Source: Melastoma dodecandrum (Eukaryota > Streptophyta > Magnoliopsida > Myrtales > Melastomataceae). Taken from it: a stretch of 64,000 nucleotides of DNA. Below the pieces are notes generated by a model, which was given only the letters and a program-made list of their open reading frames with translations, searched no databases and was not told the DNA's origin. The stretch covers positions 5,952,001 to 6,016,000 of the forward strand of contig JARUPY010000606.1 in the NCBI GenBank assembly GCA_029817715.1. Reading direction: 5' to 3'. Shown in pieces: positions 1 through 12,600 of this stretch. The position numbers and the translations under genes are program-made. Each line of letters opens with the position of its first letter. The first letter of the stretch is position 1.

Positions 1-145
1 ACTTGGGATTTTCTGGATAAGATTTTTCATGCTTCTAGGATTTACTCGAATGAAATTGCACCATCTGTCCTTAACTACTGGAAAACGGGTTCAGAATAAG
101 CTCAACTTATCCTTGTGTTGAGCTTGCCTTATCTATTTGGTTTTA

Positions 146-475
146 TCATTGGTTTTCGTAATCTATAAGTTCAGGAATTTTGTTGACTAGTACTAGTATT
201 TTCAAGTTGAGAAAGTCGTTAGCTTGGATCTTTCCATCTCTAAATTGTGCTTTGATAATCTGATTTGTTACTAAAATACTCATAGGAAGATATGGCTCAA
301 GCTCTTGGCATATGTCTTCGACTTTTAGAGAATCATAGATCTTCTGAAAATGTGCGAAGGTTAGTCCTGGCTTTTGGCATCTGAATTTATTTCCCTTGAC
401 TGTGTTATGGAGGGTTCTTTCTTTCATTAGAAGACGAATGATCATTGTAAACTCTGACACTTCACTAGGAGGCAA
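146..475 (-). other. Unassigned 109-codon open frame in a MON2 intron
   Basis: An uninterrupted minus-strand frame of 109 codons lies in what must be a MON2 intron or upstream sequence. Upstream on the same strand (about 480-600) the frame continues protein-like but is broken by stops, which suggests a decayed mobile-element gene. I do not recognise the family. It could equally be a chance frame, since composition is AT-rich and no conserved motif is visible. Confidence 0.25.
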
Positions 476-676
476 ATTTGTCCTCTATTCCTCTTCCTGA
501 TAATATTTGCTTATCCAGGGTGAAAAGTGATTCCTGCGTGAAATATATAGTGGATTCATAATTGAACCTGGATAGGTCTTACTTGTCCCTTAGGCCATTG
601 TGAGAAGCCTATCATGGCCCCAATATAGCAATGAATTTCTTTTCCTTGAACTGTTTCTCAAATTATTTTGTTTCAG

Positions 677-3600
677 TACTGCAGCAGCTACTTTTAGGCA
701 AGCGGTTGCATTGATTTTTGACCGGGTGGTTGTTGCTGAGTGTCTGCCAGCAAACAAGTCTGTGGTTAGTGCGAGGATAGTTCGAACCAATTCTTTGACT
801 GGTGATGTCAGTCGCAATATCAAGATACTGGAGTACGTTATCTATTATGATTGGGTTTATTGTTTTGTTTGTCAATTCTTTCTTCCATATCTGAGGGGTA
901 GAATTGGAGATGAGGGACTTTCATCAATAAACTGTGAATAGAACTCTAACGGGCCCACTAGTAAATAAAACATTACCATAGGTCTTTTTGATCAGTAGTA
1001 GGTTTTGTTAAAAAGGATTATCTTACCCAAACTCCCCTATTATCAACTAATGAACTCATTTTCTACCCTAAAAGAAAAGGATTGTCTAGTGGATGTGAGC
1101 TAATCATCAGGTTCTACCTTTACAGAATATCAAGTTATTTTATTTGCATATCAAACTCTGAAGCAAATTATGGGACATTATTGGATGAACAGGTCAGTTG
1201 AACAGCAATTTTCTTCCGTGAAGTCGTCATTTGAGAAAGTAACATTGACCAAGACTGGGAAACTTGGGATTCGCTTGCTCGAGGACCTGACAGCTCTTGC
1301 TGCAGGCGGATCTGTATGTACTGTTTGGTTGATCATTTTCCCAATTGTACGGAGTTTTATTCTAACAATGAGGTCTAGTAACTTTTTAATGATAGGCTAC
1401 TTTGGCATTTCTTGCAGGCTCTCTGGCTACATGTTATCTCTCTACAGCGAATATTTGTGCTTGAGATTCTGGAGTGAGTACAAACTTACTTCCCCCTGGG
1501 AATGTTGAGCGACATATGATTTGGAGTGTTTTGTAAATATGTCCGTGTATTATGCGAATAAGATGTTTTCTTGTAATTCAGCATGGAAGAAGCTTTCACA
1601 ATAATACCCAAAATCAATGGGGGCTAATTGCATCTGGGTAATAAAAACTGTGAATCCTAAAGAAAAAAGAAGATAAGGATTTGCTGCATGGGGACATCTC
1701 AAGCACTATGGAATCTGTAACCTAAGACCCCGAGTGCTTATCTAATGCTACTTTCCTTCACTACCAAAACAAAGGCTTATAGAAATAAAACTGTGACCGG
1801 GCCTCATGCCCAAATGAGAGATGACAGAAATTGCATTAGGTGGAGTGTAAAACTCAATTATGTTCCTAGCATAAGGAAATTCACAAGAATAAATCGTGTG
1901 AGAAATTATTATTGTTAAAGCAAAAGGAGAGCCCATGGATGTGGGTTGGGATAAATCGCTTTCTCCATGAAAATCTCTGGAGTGTAGGCTGGCATTTTTT
2001 TGTTATATTTTGCTGCAGTTCGATTTCTTGATAATAGCTCAATATCTTAGTGCAGGTTTGTTCTTTCAAATCACTGTGTTGTCTTTCAAGTCTTATTGCC
2101 ATACCAGCAGGTTTGCAACTACTGCCTAGACTCTATCCATGATGTTCTTTTTATTCTGCCAGTACCTGTTTTCAAGTTTTAACGTTTGTAACTTTTATTG
2201 TTATGCTATAGATCTTACGCCACCAGATATGTTCACTTCTCATGACTTCGCTTGGGATCAACGCAGAGGTAATTTTGTATTTTAGTATTTTTGTTTTCTT
2301 GTTAAAGAAAGTTCATTGATTTTCTCTCTTTCTTTTTATTTTATTATTATTTTGATTAAATCAGAACTATTTGGATTTGTTATGGTCTCTGCTCCTTATA
2401 TTTGTTGCTCTGAAGTTCATACTTTTTAACTTGGGTGCTTGTTCTTTCAGCTAGAGGGAGATATGGGGGAGCCTTCATACCGTCGACTAGTGTTGCGATC
2501 AGTTGCTCATATTATCCGGCTTTACAGTTCCTCGCTTATAACTGAGTGTGAGGCAAGTAAATTATTCAGTTGTTCGTTATGTATGTTTCTATGCATTCAC
2601 TATGTGAAGGACGTCATCTAGATCTAGACATACTATCTTTGGAGTTATTGTTTTTAGTCCAATTACACTTTGTGGAAAAGATTAATATTTTACCTGGAGA
2701 GCCATTTTGACAATGTCTCGTGGCTCAAGGAGTAAATAATATGAAACTAAAATATTTTGTTACCTGAAAATTATAAAAAATCTTCCTGTCATCTGTCCAG
2801 ACTTTCTTAGTCTTTTTTTTTTTGGTAGAAATGGAGTTCATAGATTAGGCAAATTGTTTAGGTTATTTAAGTGATCAGGTACACCATTAGGTTCAAAACA
2901 CGGTATATCCCCACGAAGTAAATTTATCACATAATCCGGAGGATAACAAAAGGTAATAGAATCCTCTTCTTGGTGCCTTGCTCTTTTAGCCCGTTTGTCT
3001 GCAACTAGGTTCCTTCCCCTCGCAATGTGGGTGATGGAGGTTGCCTCGAACTCACTTAATAGCGATCTGCAATTGTCCACAATAGGAGCAATTAGTGAGG
3101 GGCAGCGGCATTCCCCTGTCATGCTGTGAAATAGAGCTTCCACGTCTATTTGATTTTCCAGAGATTGTATTCGTAGTTGTTTTGTTAAGGAGATTCCCTC
3201 AAAGAGGGTTAGAGCTTAAGCAGTAAGGCTATTCGTGTTTGGGTATTTTTGACTTTCTGAGTCTTATTTTCCCATGATAACAGTAACATCATATGCATTT
3301 ATGTGCCGCACACAATTTATGTCCCAAACAGATTCCTAGAACTAAATTTCTCTTTGCTGTATTGTGACTGCCGTTCTTACTTGATTCCTTACTGATGCAA
3401 TCGAATTCCGATCAAGTGCATACATCCACTCGTGTAGGTATTCCTGAGTATGCTGCTGAAGCTTATGTTCCTGGACTTGCCTCTCTGGAACAGAATTCTT
3501 GTTCTCGAGATTTTAAGGGTTAACAGGATCATCCACCATTTTCTTGTTTTTTTTCATCAGCTGATATAATATCTTGTACTTTTATGGTTAGTTTGCTCAT

Positions 3601-6600
3601 CAGATGTCTTACTTTCAGGGATTTTGTGTTGAGGCAAGGACATTGAGAACATTGTTCCTGAATTTTGATATGTAAGAAGGCTGGGGCTTGCGTTTTAGCA
3701 TTGCTTTTACGTTTTGTTCAGGCTAGCATGGCATGTGGCTTTCATTGCAGCCTCTGAACTTACAGTCTTTTGAGCACCGAGTGGCATGTGATCTGCATTT
3801 AGAATGTTGCTTGTTAGTTCAAGCTGAGAACTTTCAGAGACTCTGGTAATTGGTTAATGTACATTCTGCATACTGTCTGACAGAAACCAATTTAACGGGT
3901 GATACCAGCTATGAAAAATAAGCATTCTACAAAGACCGAATGGAAAGAATAAAAAAATCAGATATGTTTGCCAGGTTCAGAGCTTAATGCTTTGCTAAAT
4001 GGGATTGTATTCTTCTGCAATCTTCTCTGCATTTGGAGTAGTTGCAAGGAGTCAAATGTCTCAATCTACAAGAAAAGGTTTTTGTTTGCTTGCGTGATCT
4101 TATGTTGATAATATCTGCCATTCATGTAGGAACCCAAACAACACCAATGTGGTGGAGGGCATTGTTAAAGCTCTTGCTCGAGTTGTTTCAAATGTACAGG
4201 TGTAATATTTTGGCACAAATTATTCTACTAGATTCTGTTTTCCCCTAGTTTACCTTTTATCTTAATTATATTGGGCAATTTTATATTTTCTTGATTCCAC
4301 TACTGAAAAAATAATAGGGTTCTCTGTTATTCTGTGGAAACTCTATCAACAAACCAAATATCTTATGAATGTATGTAGATTTCCTTGTGATGTATATATG
4401 ATCCTGGGAAATATTGAATGTGGTAAAAGATTGGTGAAGATGCTTTCATTGTTTGATTCACAATGAAGAGATCCAATTATGCATTATCTAGTTACCTGAG
4501 GTTGGAACGAATGATCGTAGCTTTTTGCTTCTCACCAATTATTTTCAAAGTATCTTGTTACCTAGTTACTTGAGGTATAGGTCCGTCCTCAAATAACTAG
4601 ATATAGTCATCTTATTTGTTTGCATACTCACTAATTATTTCAAGTTATAGGTCCAAGAGACAAGCGAAGAGAGTCTGGCTGCTGTTGCGGGGATGTTTAG
4701 CAGCAAGGCTAAAGGTTTAGTTTGATTTGTTTCCATTTATAAAGAGAAGCCTTTCAATTTCAAACTTGCAAGATAAAATCATTGATTTAAATGTTCCCAA
4801 GTGTTGATTCCCCGAATATGATACTCTAAGGTTGTTCCAGATATTTCCATTACAGTTATTAGTAGATTAAATGGCTTATTGATCTTCAGAATTGATCTGC
4901 CTTTGAAAAAGCTATAAGAGTATGTTTTGGGGATTATCTGTTCAGCAGCGTTTTTTCTATCTCCATCCTCATGTTGATGTAGATGGTAATAGCGTGAACT
5001 TGCTCACAGGGATTGAATGGAGCCTAGAGAATGATGCATCAAATGCTGCCGTCTTAGTAGCTAGTGAAGCCCATGCAATCACTTTGGCTGTTGAGGGTAT
5101 TTTGGGTGTTGTATTTACGGTTGCTACTTTGACTGATGAAGCAATTGACGGGGGAGAGGTGATTGCCTTTGATTTGCGTTCTAGTTTCCCTTTGGAAACT
5201 CTACGTGGCCTGACTAAATGTCCCTTCATTTCTTTCATGAACTTAGCTCGAATCTCCTAGATGTGAATATGAACAACCCCCCAAGTGTACAGGGACAACA
5301 GCTGTTCTTTGCATCTCCATGATAGATTCATTGTGGCTGACAATTCTCGATGCATTATCCCTTATTTTATCAAGGTACATAATCTAAACATTTTCTTTTA
5401 AACTTACTGTAGGAAGTCTATTAAACCAAATTCTGACTACACTCACGTTCAAAAGGTCTCAGGGGGAGGCTATTGTGCTGGAAATTTTGAAAGGATATCA
5501 GGCTTTTACTCAGGTGATGATTTCGTCCTATTCGTTGCAGTTCCTTTAAGTCCCTTCTAAACTCTCTTTGTCGCAATTGATTGTCTCATGATGCTAACAG
5601 TATTGTGCTAACTTGCAGGCATGTGGTGTTGTCCTTGCAGTGGAACCTTTGAACTCATTTCTTGCTTCGCTTTGCAAATTCACAATTAACTTCCCTATCG
5701 AGACTGAGAAAAAGAGGTAGCTCAGAAGTTTCTTCAGTCAACTTTGTTTTAGAGATGATATATTGTTATCATTGGTTTTGTGATGGATTGGTCAAGTTTG
5801 AGATCTACCAGTTTTTTCAGTTGTGGTGTTCTCCATGCAGTGGATCATTCTTGATGTATAATCATGATTTTTTGTTCTTGAGGAATTTTACCTTTCAATT
5901 ACTCTGTCATTCTTTTCTAGATGTAATTAGATAAAAATATTGTTATCTCGTGATATTGTTTTCTGTGCAGTTCTTTGCAGTCTCCTAGATCTAAGCGTGA
6001 GACTGTGGTCGATATGAGAGATGGTCCAGTGCTAACACCCAAGAATGTTCAGGTGCTCTTGTCTCTTTTTTGGGATATATCATGCATTTACTTGATTTGG
6101 GTAATTCATTTATAGTGGGTCCAGATAAGTAATTTGAAGTGTTTGAAATGATTGTTTGCAGGCATTAAGGACTCTCTTTAATGTTGCCCACAGATTGCAC
6201 AATGTCTTGGGTCCATCGTGGGTTCTGGTACGGACAGTGTTCTCGTGATTGTAGTATTGTCTGACCTCCTCACTGCTCGACAGCCTTTACATAAACATGT
6301 CAATGTAAGTTATTGGAACTGTCAATTGTTTGTAACTGTAGGTTCTGGAGACCCTGGCAGCCCTTGATAGAGCAATCCATTCTCCTCATGCAGCCACACA
6401 GGTGAACTTTCTAGCCTCGCAAATATGAAATACTCTACTTTTACATTGATATTCCGTAGCATTTTCACTCTGTGTATTCCATTCTGCCTGTAATAATCTA
6501 TCTTACAACCTATTAATTGTTTGAGAATCGCAGACAGTATTGGAAAGGAAAAGTCTTTTCAGAAATTCTTCCAAAAAAATTGTGTTAAGTCCTAAACGTT

Positions 6601-9600
6601 TGAAGTTGCTATTTTTTTTTTTGGTAAGCAAGGAAGGTAACATTAGAATAGACGTTTGGGTTTAAGTTACAGAAGTCCTAGCACATGGGATGTCCCCATG
6701 TAGAGTGTCCAAAATAAAGTCCGGGGGAAATACAAAAGTGGTAGGAATCTCCTCCCGGTTGAGTGCTTCCTTGGCCATCTTGTCCGCGACCTTGTTCTGT
6801 CCCCTCCCAACGTGTGCTATTGCAAATTCCTCGAGTTTACACAATAGCGACCTGCACTCATCCAGGATAGGTGCTGGTTTTAAGTCCTATCTTTTTCTTA
6901 AGAAAAAACATCAGTCAAGTCACTTTTTATTTTGATGTAATCAGCATCATTATCATAACAACTGAATTTGCTACTACCAAAGCAAAAATTACTACCAAAA
7001 CAACTGAATTTGCGGACATATGTGTTAACTTTGTTTGCATGGTGACTTATACGATGTGATGAGGCCAACCTTGTTAGAATGGATACTTATCAAAGTTCTA
7101 AATGTTTAGGAATGGATTGCTTATTTTGGGAAATATTTGAGATTTCTGAAAATGTGAACCTTTCAGTGTTAAGTTGCAGAATGGATTGCAATCAAAAGTT
7201 TCATGCTAATTAATTCCATTCTGTTCTGGCAGATATGGATTACAATGAAATTATTTTTTCAATTTGATTCCATTCCAGAAACCGAATGGGCCATTAGTAT
7301 ATTCAAATTTGTCCCTTTTGTGGATCATACAATTACACATAAAGTTGTTTATGGTATATGAATTATGTAAGTATGGTTGTAGATTGAAGTGGGCACTGTT
7401 TTATTCTTTTGATGCTTTTTAGTTGTTGGCTGCCAGGTTAAGCTATTTCCTTATCACTGAAGACAGTTTGAGACTGCCATACCTGGCATGCTTTGGTTGA
7501 TATGTACTGTTGACTACCTCAACCATGTCACTGCTTTCATATTTCACGATCCTGAGATCGATTTCTTGCTGTTCGTCATAACTGATAACTAGTGGTTCAT
7601 TCATATATTGTGTAGGAGGTCCCAACAGCTGTACCAAAGCTTTCGAGAGAGTCTTCTGGACTGAATAGTGACTTCAACATTCTTTCCTCCTTGAATTCTC
7701 AGGTGAGTATAACCCCAGTTAACTTCTGCTTATCATATGCTTCAAAATTGTTGGTTGAAAGATTGTGCATGATCAGGTTTGCACCTTTTTATCATCGATT
7801 TGTAAATTAAAGCAAGTTTAGTTAGCGAGTGCACTTCTGTATAGATAACGTAAAGCAAGTTTAGTTTTCTTAGTTAATTAGTTTCCTATTGTCCAGTACT
7901 CTCTTTGTTATTTCAAATCGGGTTTTCTTCTAAGGGTTTGGATATCCTGTGCACATTGTATTATCTTCTTAGTGCATGTTTGATATGTGCAATGAGCAAG
8001 AGAATGTAATGGAATTGTAATTCCAAACCAGCGAGCTCGAATAACCAAAAACAGGAATCAACAAAAATGAAATGATATTTATTCTTTTATATTTGGGGGA
8101 CTGGCATTCCATCCTTCCCCAATCCACATACCAAGCACGCCACTAGAGTGGTGAATATCCTGTCTCTCCTCTCCGGGTATCATAGAGTCAATAGGTGCCT
8201 GCCCCAGTGGTTGGAGATGATATAAAATTCTCAATTTGTGGGGCTTTTATTTTAGTCCTAATTATTATGCCATACCGATGGGGTTTGTCCTATCTTTTAC
8301 CTCATGTTAGTTATCTCAACAACTGATGTATATATTTCTTTGCTTATGAAGCTGTTCGAGAGCTCAGCATTGATGCACATATCTGCAGTTAAATCACTTC
8401 TTGTTGCGCTACATCAATTGTCACATCAATGCATAGTGGGGACTTCACGAGTGCCAGGGCCAGCTTTAAACCCAAAGCTCGGAACCATCGGCTTTTCTGT
8501 GGAAAGGATGATATCCATTTTAGTGAATAATCTTCACAGTGCGTATTGTAGTCTTTCCTGAGCATCTATTGTTATAGTTAGACAGTAGAAGATTGTCTAT
8601 GCACTATCATTATTCTGTGGTATTGTTGAAAGCATTTTCTTTCATAATATACTCTGGGAGAACTGCTGGTGCGGCTCTTGAATCTCTGCTGGCGAATGTT
8701 GATGTGGGGGGGGGGCGGGCTGCTTTTTTTTCAGTAGAAAGGGAGTTCGTAGATTAGTCAAAATAGTGTCTAGAATACATCAACGTTTGGGGTTTAGGTT
8801 ACAGAAGTCCTAGCACATGGAATGTCCCCATGTAGGGTGTCCAAAATAAAATCTGGGGGAAAAACAAAGGTGGTAGGGATCTCCTCAAGGTTGAGTGCTT
8901 CTTTGGCCAGCTTATCCGCAACCTTGTTTTGTCCCCTCCCGACGTGTGCGATTGCGAAATCCTCGAGATCACCCAATAGCGACCTGCACTCATCTAGAAT
9001 AGGTGCGATTATAGGTTGAGGAGGTTCTTCTGCATTTAGGAACTTGACTAATCTTGTGGCATCTGTTTGGATGGCCAGCTGCTTGATCCCTAAGTTTGTA
9101 GCTAATTGTAGGCCCTTGTATAGAGCTGTGGCTTCTGCAAGCAGGCTGTTCATGTTTGGGTTCCTGTCGCAATATCCTCCAATCCAGCACCCGCTCTGGT
9201 TCCTGATTACTCCGCCTAGTCCCACACTTAGATCATTTGCTTTCATTGCTGCATCTGTATTTAGGGTGTATGGTAGGTTGGCGTCTGCTTTCCAAATTCC
9301 CCATTGGCTATTTAGTGTTCCTGATATAGCTTGGTCCACTTTATACCCCTTACTCCCCAGATTTGCTTGTATCTCAGCTGCTCTCTGCATAATCTGAGCA
9401 TGTGTATTCTTTTAGCTTGGCCATCTAAAGCCGCCTATATTATTTTGGTTGATTGGTATATTAAAATTATGTTTCATGGTTCCCATAGTTAAACCGACAA
9501 ACCCATGTTTTCTATCTGTTCAAGTCCCTGCATGCTCTAGGAGAATGGAAGAATGTAGACTTATATATCATCAAGGAAATGTCGTCTCTTCTGGTGATAT

Positions 9601-12600
9601 CAAACACTAATTCTCATTTATCAAAAAAAAAAAACACTAATTCTCTCGGGTTATCAAATGTATGGCAGGAGTGGAGCCACTGTGGGATCAAATTGTGGGT
9701 CATTTTCTTGAGGTATCCATTAGAATTTATATGTCTTGTCTAAATGACACCAACTTTATGGTAAATATTGAAAGAAAATGCAATGTCTTGTAGCTTGTGG
9801 ATAATTCAAATCAATATTTACGGAGCATGGGCCTTGATGCATTGGATCGATCAATATGTGCTGTCCTTGGTTCAGATAAATTTCAGGAGCCTCTATCATA
9901 TGGAAGAGAGCATATGCCCGAAAATGTAATTTTCTCTTCGATTTTTTTGGTTTATCGTAAAAAAAATTTTAGTAGTTGACTTTTACTCATGATGATGGAA
10001 TTTTTCTTGCTTTTGCTGAATCCCTTCAACCTTCATCAGGAAAGAACAATAGGCGAGTTGAAATCGCTGGAATGTGCTGTTATATCACCTCTAGGCATGC
10101 TTTACTCTTCTAATCAGAGCATCGATGTTCGCACAGCATCATTAAAACTTCTTCTACATGTTTTGGAGGTGACTGAAATATGTTATTTGTTTTTTTAAAA
10201 TAGTCTGCATAAAGCATATGTTGCACTTGTTTCTAATGCAAAATGCTATCACAGAGGCATGCGGACAAACTGCATTTCAGTTGGCCAAATATTCTGGAAA
10301 TGTTGAGGTTGTGGACATTCACCTGTTAATTCTTTGAATTTCATATAGCGGTCCTTTAGTAATATCCATTTTATCTGTTTTCCAATTTTAAGATCTGTAG
10401 CTGATGCATCAGAGAAGGATCTTGTTGCTTTGGGATTTCAGGTTAGATAAATAATATCATAATTTCATTGTCCCATGATGAAGTGTCCTGTTTTCAACTC
10501 AAATTCACGGTCTAATTTGTTTAAAAAGATTTATCTTCTAAGGTGATCTTTTGGACGATAACTGCATCTTCTTAATCATTTTTCAGATACGTGCGCTCTT
10601 ATAAATTACTTGAATTAATTGCTGCAGTACTTCCCTTGCAGAGTCTACGTGTAATCATGAACAATGGAATTTCAGCTTTACCTGCTGAATACTTGCAAGT
10701 GTAAGTTTTAGAAATATGTGGGCTTTTCAACCAGATATTATTATTTCTAAAGGATTTTTGTCAGAAAATAGTGTCACTTCAAATTTTTCATTGCGTCAAT
10801 TTTCCTAACCATAAAGTACTTGCTTCAGGAGAAAAATTGATAGAATTGAAAAGAAAAAACTAGATCTTTTTCAAATTAGAATGTACTATTTCTCTTTTAT
10901 TGCAAGTAAGGATGCTCATTTTGGTGTACTAGATTAAAGTGGACGGTCCTCGCTTTGCAAGAGTTCTTTGGAGTCACTCCTTAAGTTAATTATTTGTTTT
11001 ACCCACCACACCACACCTCTTCTTTGTTTCTAATTTTAACACCGCCTCAATTCCTTTTCCTTCTTCATGGGATCTAGTTCCTCAGGGCTTTAGTGGGTCC
11101 TTTGAACCCCCACCTCTCACCCTATGAGCATGTAGTTGTTTGATTTCCTAGCAATTCGTGAACCATTTTCAGAGCCTGAAATCAATCCCAGTTTATTGAA
11201 GTTGGGTTTCTGGTCAAGTAAATATCTGACTGATTTTTGTTAGTTTTTACCTGATAGCTCAAATTCTTCTGGACACCAAATCGGTCTTTCCACTAAAGAT
11301 ATAGTCTTTTTCTTGTTTTATTATGAACTATGGCTTTTGTCTGAATATTGCAGATGTATTGATGTTACTGGAGGCTATAGTGCTCAGAAGACTGAATTGA
11401 ACATTAGCTTAACGGCTATCGGCCTCTTGTGGGCTACTACTGATTTCATTGCCAGCGGAATTTCATATGGAGCTTCTGAGGAGAGAGGCCGAGAAGAAGG
11501 TCGAGTTTCATTGTCTAGAACAAGAGTTGTCGTCTCCTGAAATGCAAGATGTTCAAATTACGTATTGCATTTTTCATAATAATTTAATCACATGTACTTC
11601 TCTCTTTGTAACAACCGCAACAGTTGATGATCATTTTGATGGGGAACAGAAGTTGGAGAAGAATCATGTTGCATCCACACGAGAGAGTGTCCCTGCTTTT
11701 TCCATGACGGCCGATGATTACAACAAGTTACTGTTTGCAGTGTTTTCTTTGCTTTTGCGGCTTGGAGCTGACGAGAGGCCAGAGGTATGATGATTATTCA
11801 TATTTTAATTTTTTTTTTTCTGTTTATCGTGATTAGCAGTCTCTATGATGTTCTAATGCAGGTTCATATATTCTTATGTTTATATTAGCCCCCACCCCCC
11901 CTTCAAAAAAAAAACCTACCCCAGGATAATTAATAGGCTTCTTGGAGTTTCTTCTAGTAACCTCCTTGGACTTATTTGGAGTACCGTCACCCCAGCTGCT
12001 TCAAGACAAACATGTCCTCCCATACGTGGGAAATATCCTCATGCTCGCCAACAAGGATATATAGATCAAGCATGGTTATTAAACGGCACACCTACTTTTA
12101 TAGGAGTAGCGTCAACTCTAATGGGAGACAGGTCTATGATTCATTTCCGATAAGCTATCAGATCAGCCAAACCCAGATTGGAGAAGAATTTGATCCAACT
12201 GAAATGCTTATATACCATATCTCTACCTCAGCCCCCCCCCCCCCTTCCCTACCTCCCAAACAACCCCCTCCCCCCCCAAAAAAAAAACTATTCTTGGCTG
12301 CACGCTGTCGTAACACAGTTTTGGCGGCCTAATATTTATGCTCACAAATTGTTGCAATGTAAGATATATGTGTTTCTATTATGGAAAACCTTTTTTTTTC
12401 GGTCCACCATCTTATAAAAACCACTGGTTAAGATTGTATTTCATTTGGGGCATTGAATGTCTCCGGGATGGAGTTTCTATTCCCCAAATCTCAGCCTCCC
12501 TAGGTAGCTTCTTGTTAGGTGTCCTTCAAATGGTAACATTCCTCATGATCCACTGCTTATATCTTCCTATACATCAACTTCATTCAATTGGTTCTTTTAT

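Noticed and set aside
11449..11624. Possible frameshift in MON2 between FIASGISYG and VDDHFDG
   Set aside because: The two parts are in different frames, but a 126-base GT-AG intron (11499-11624) joins them in phase, so no mutation is needed.
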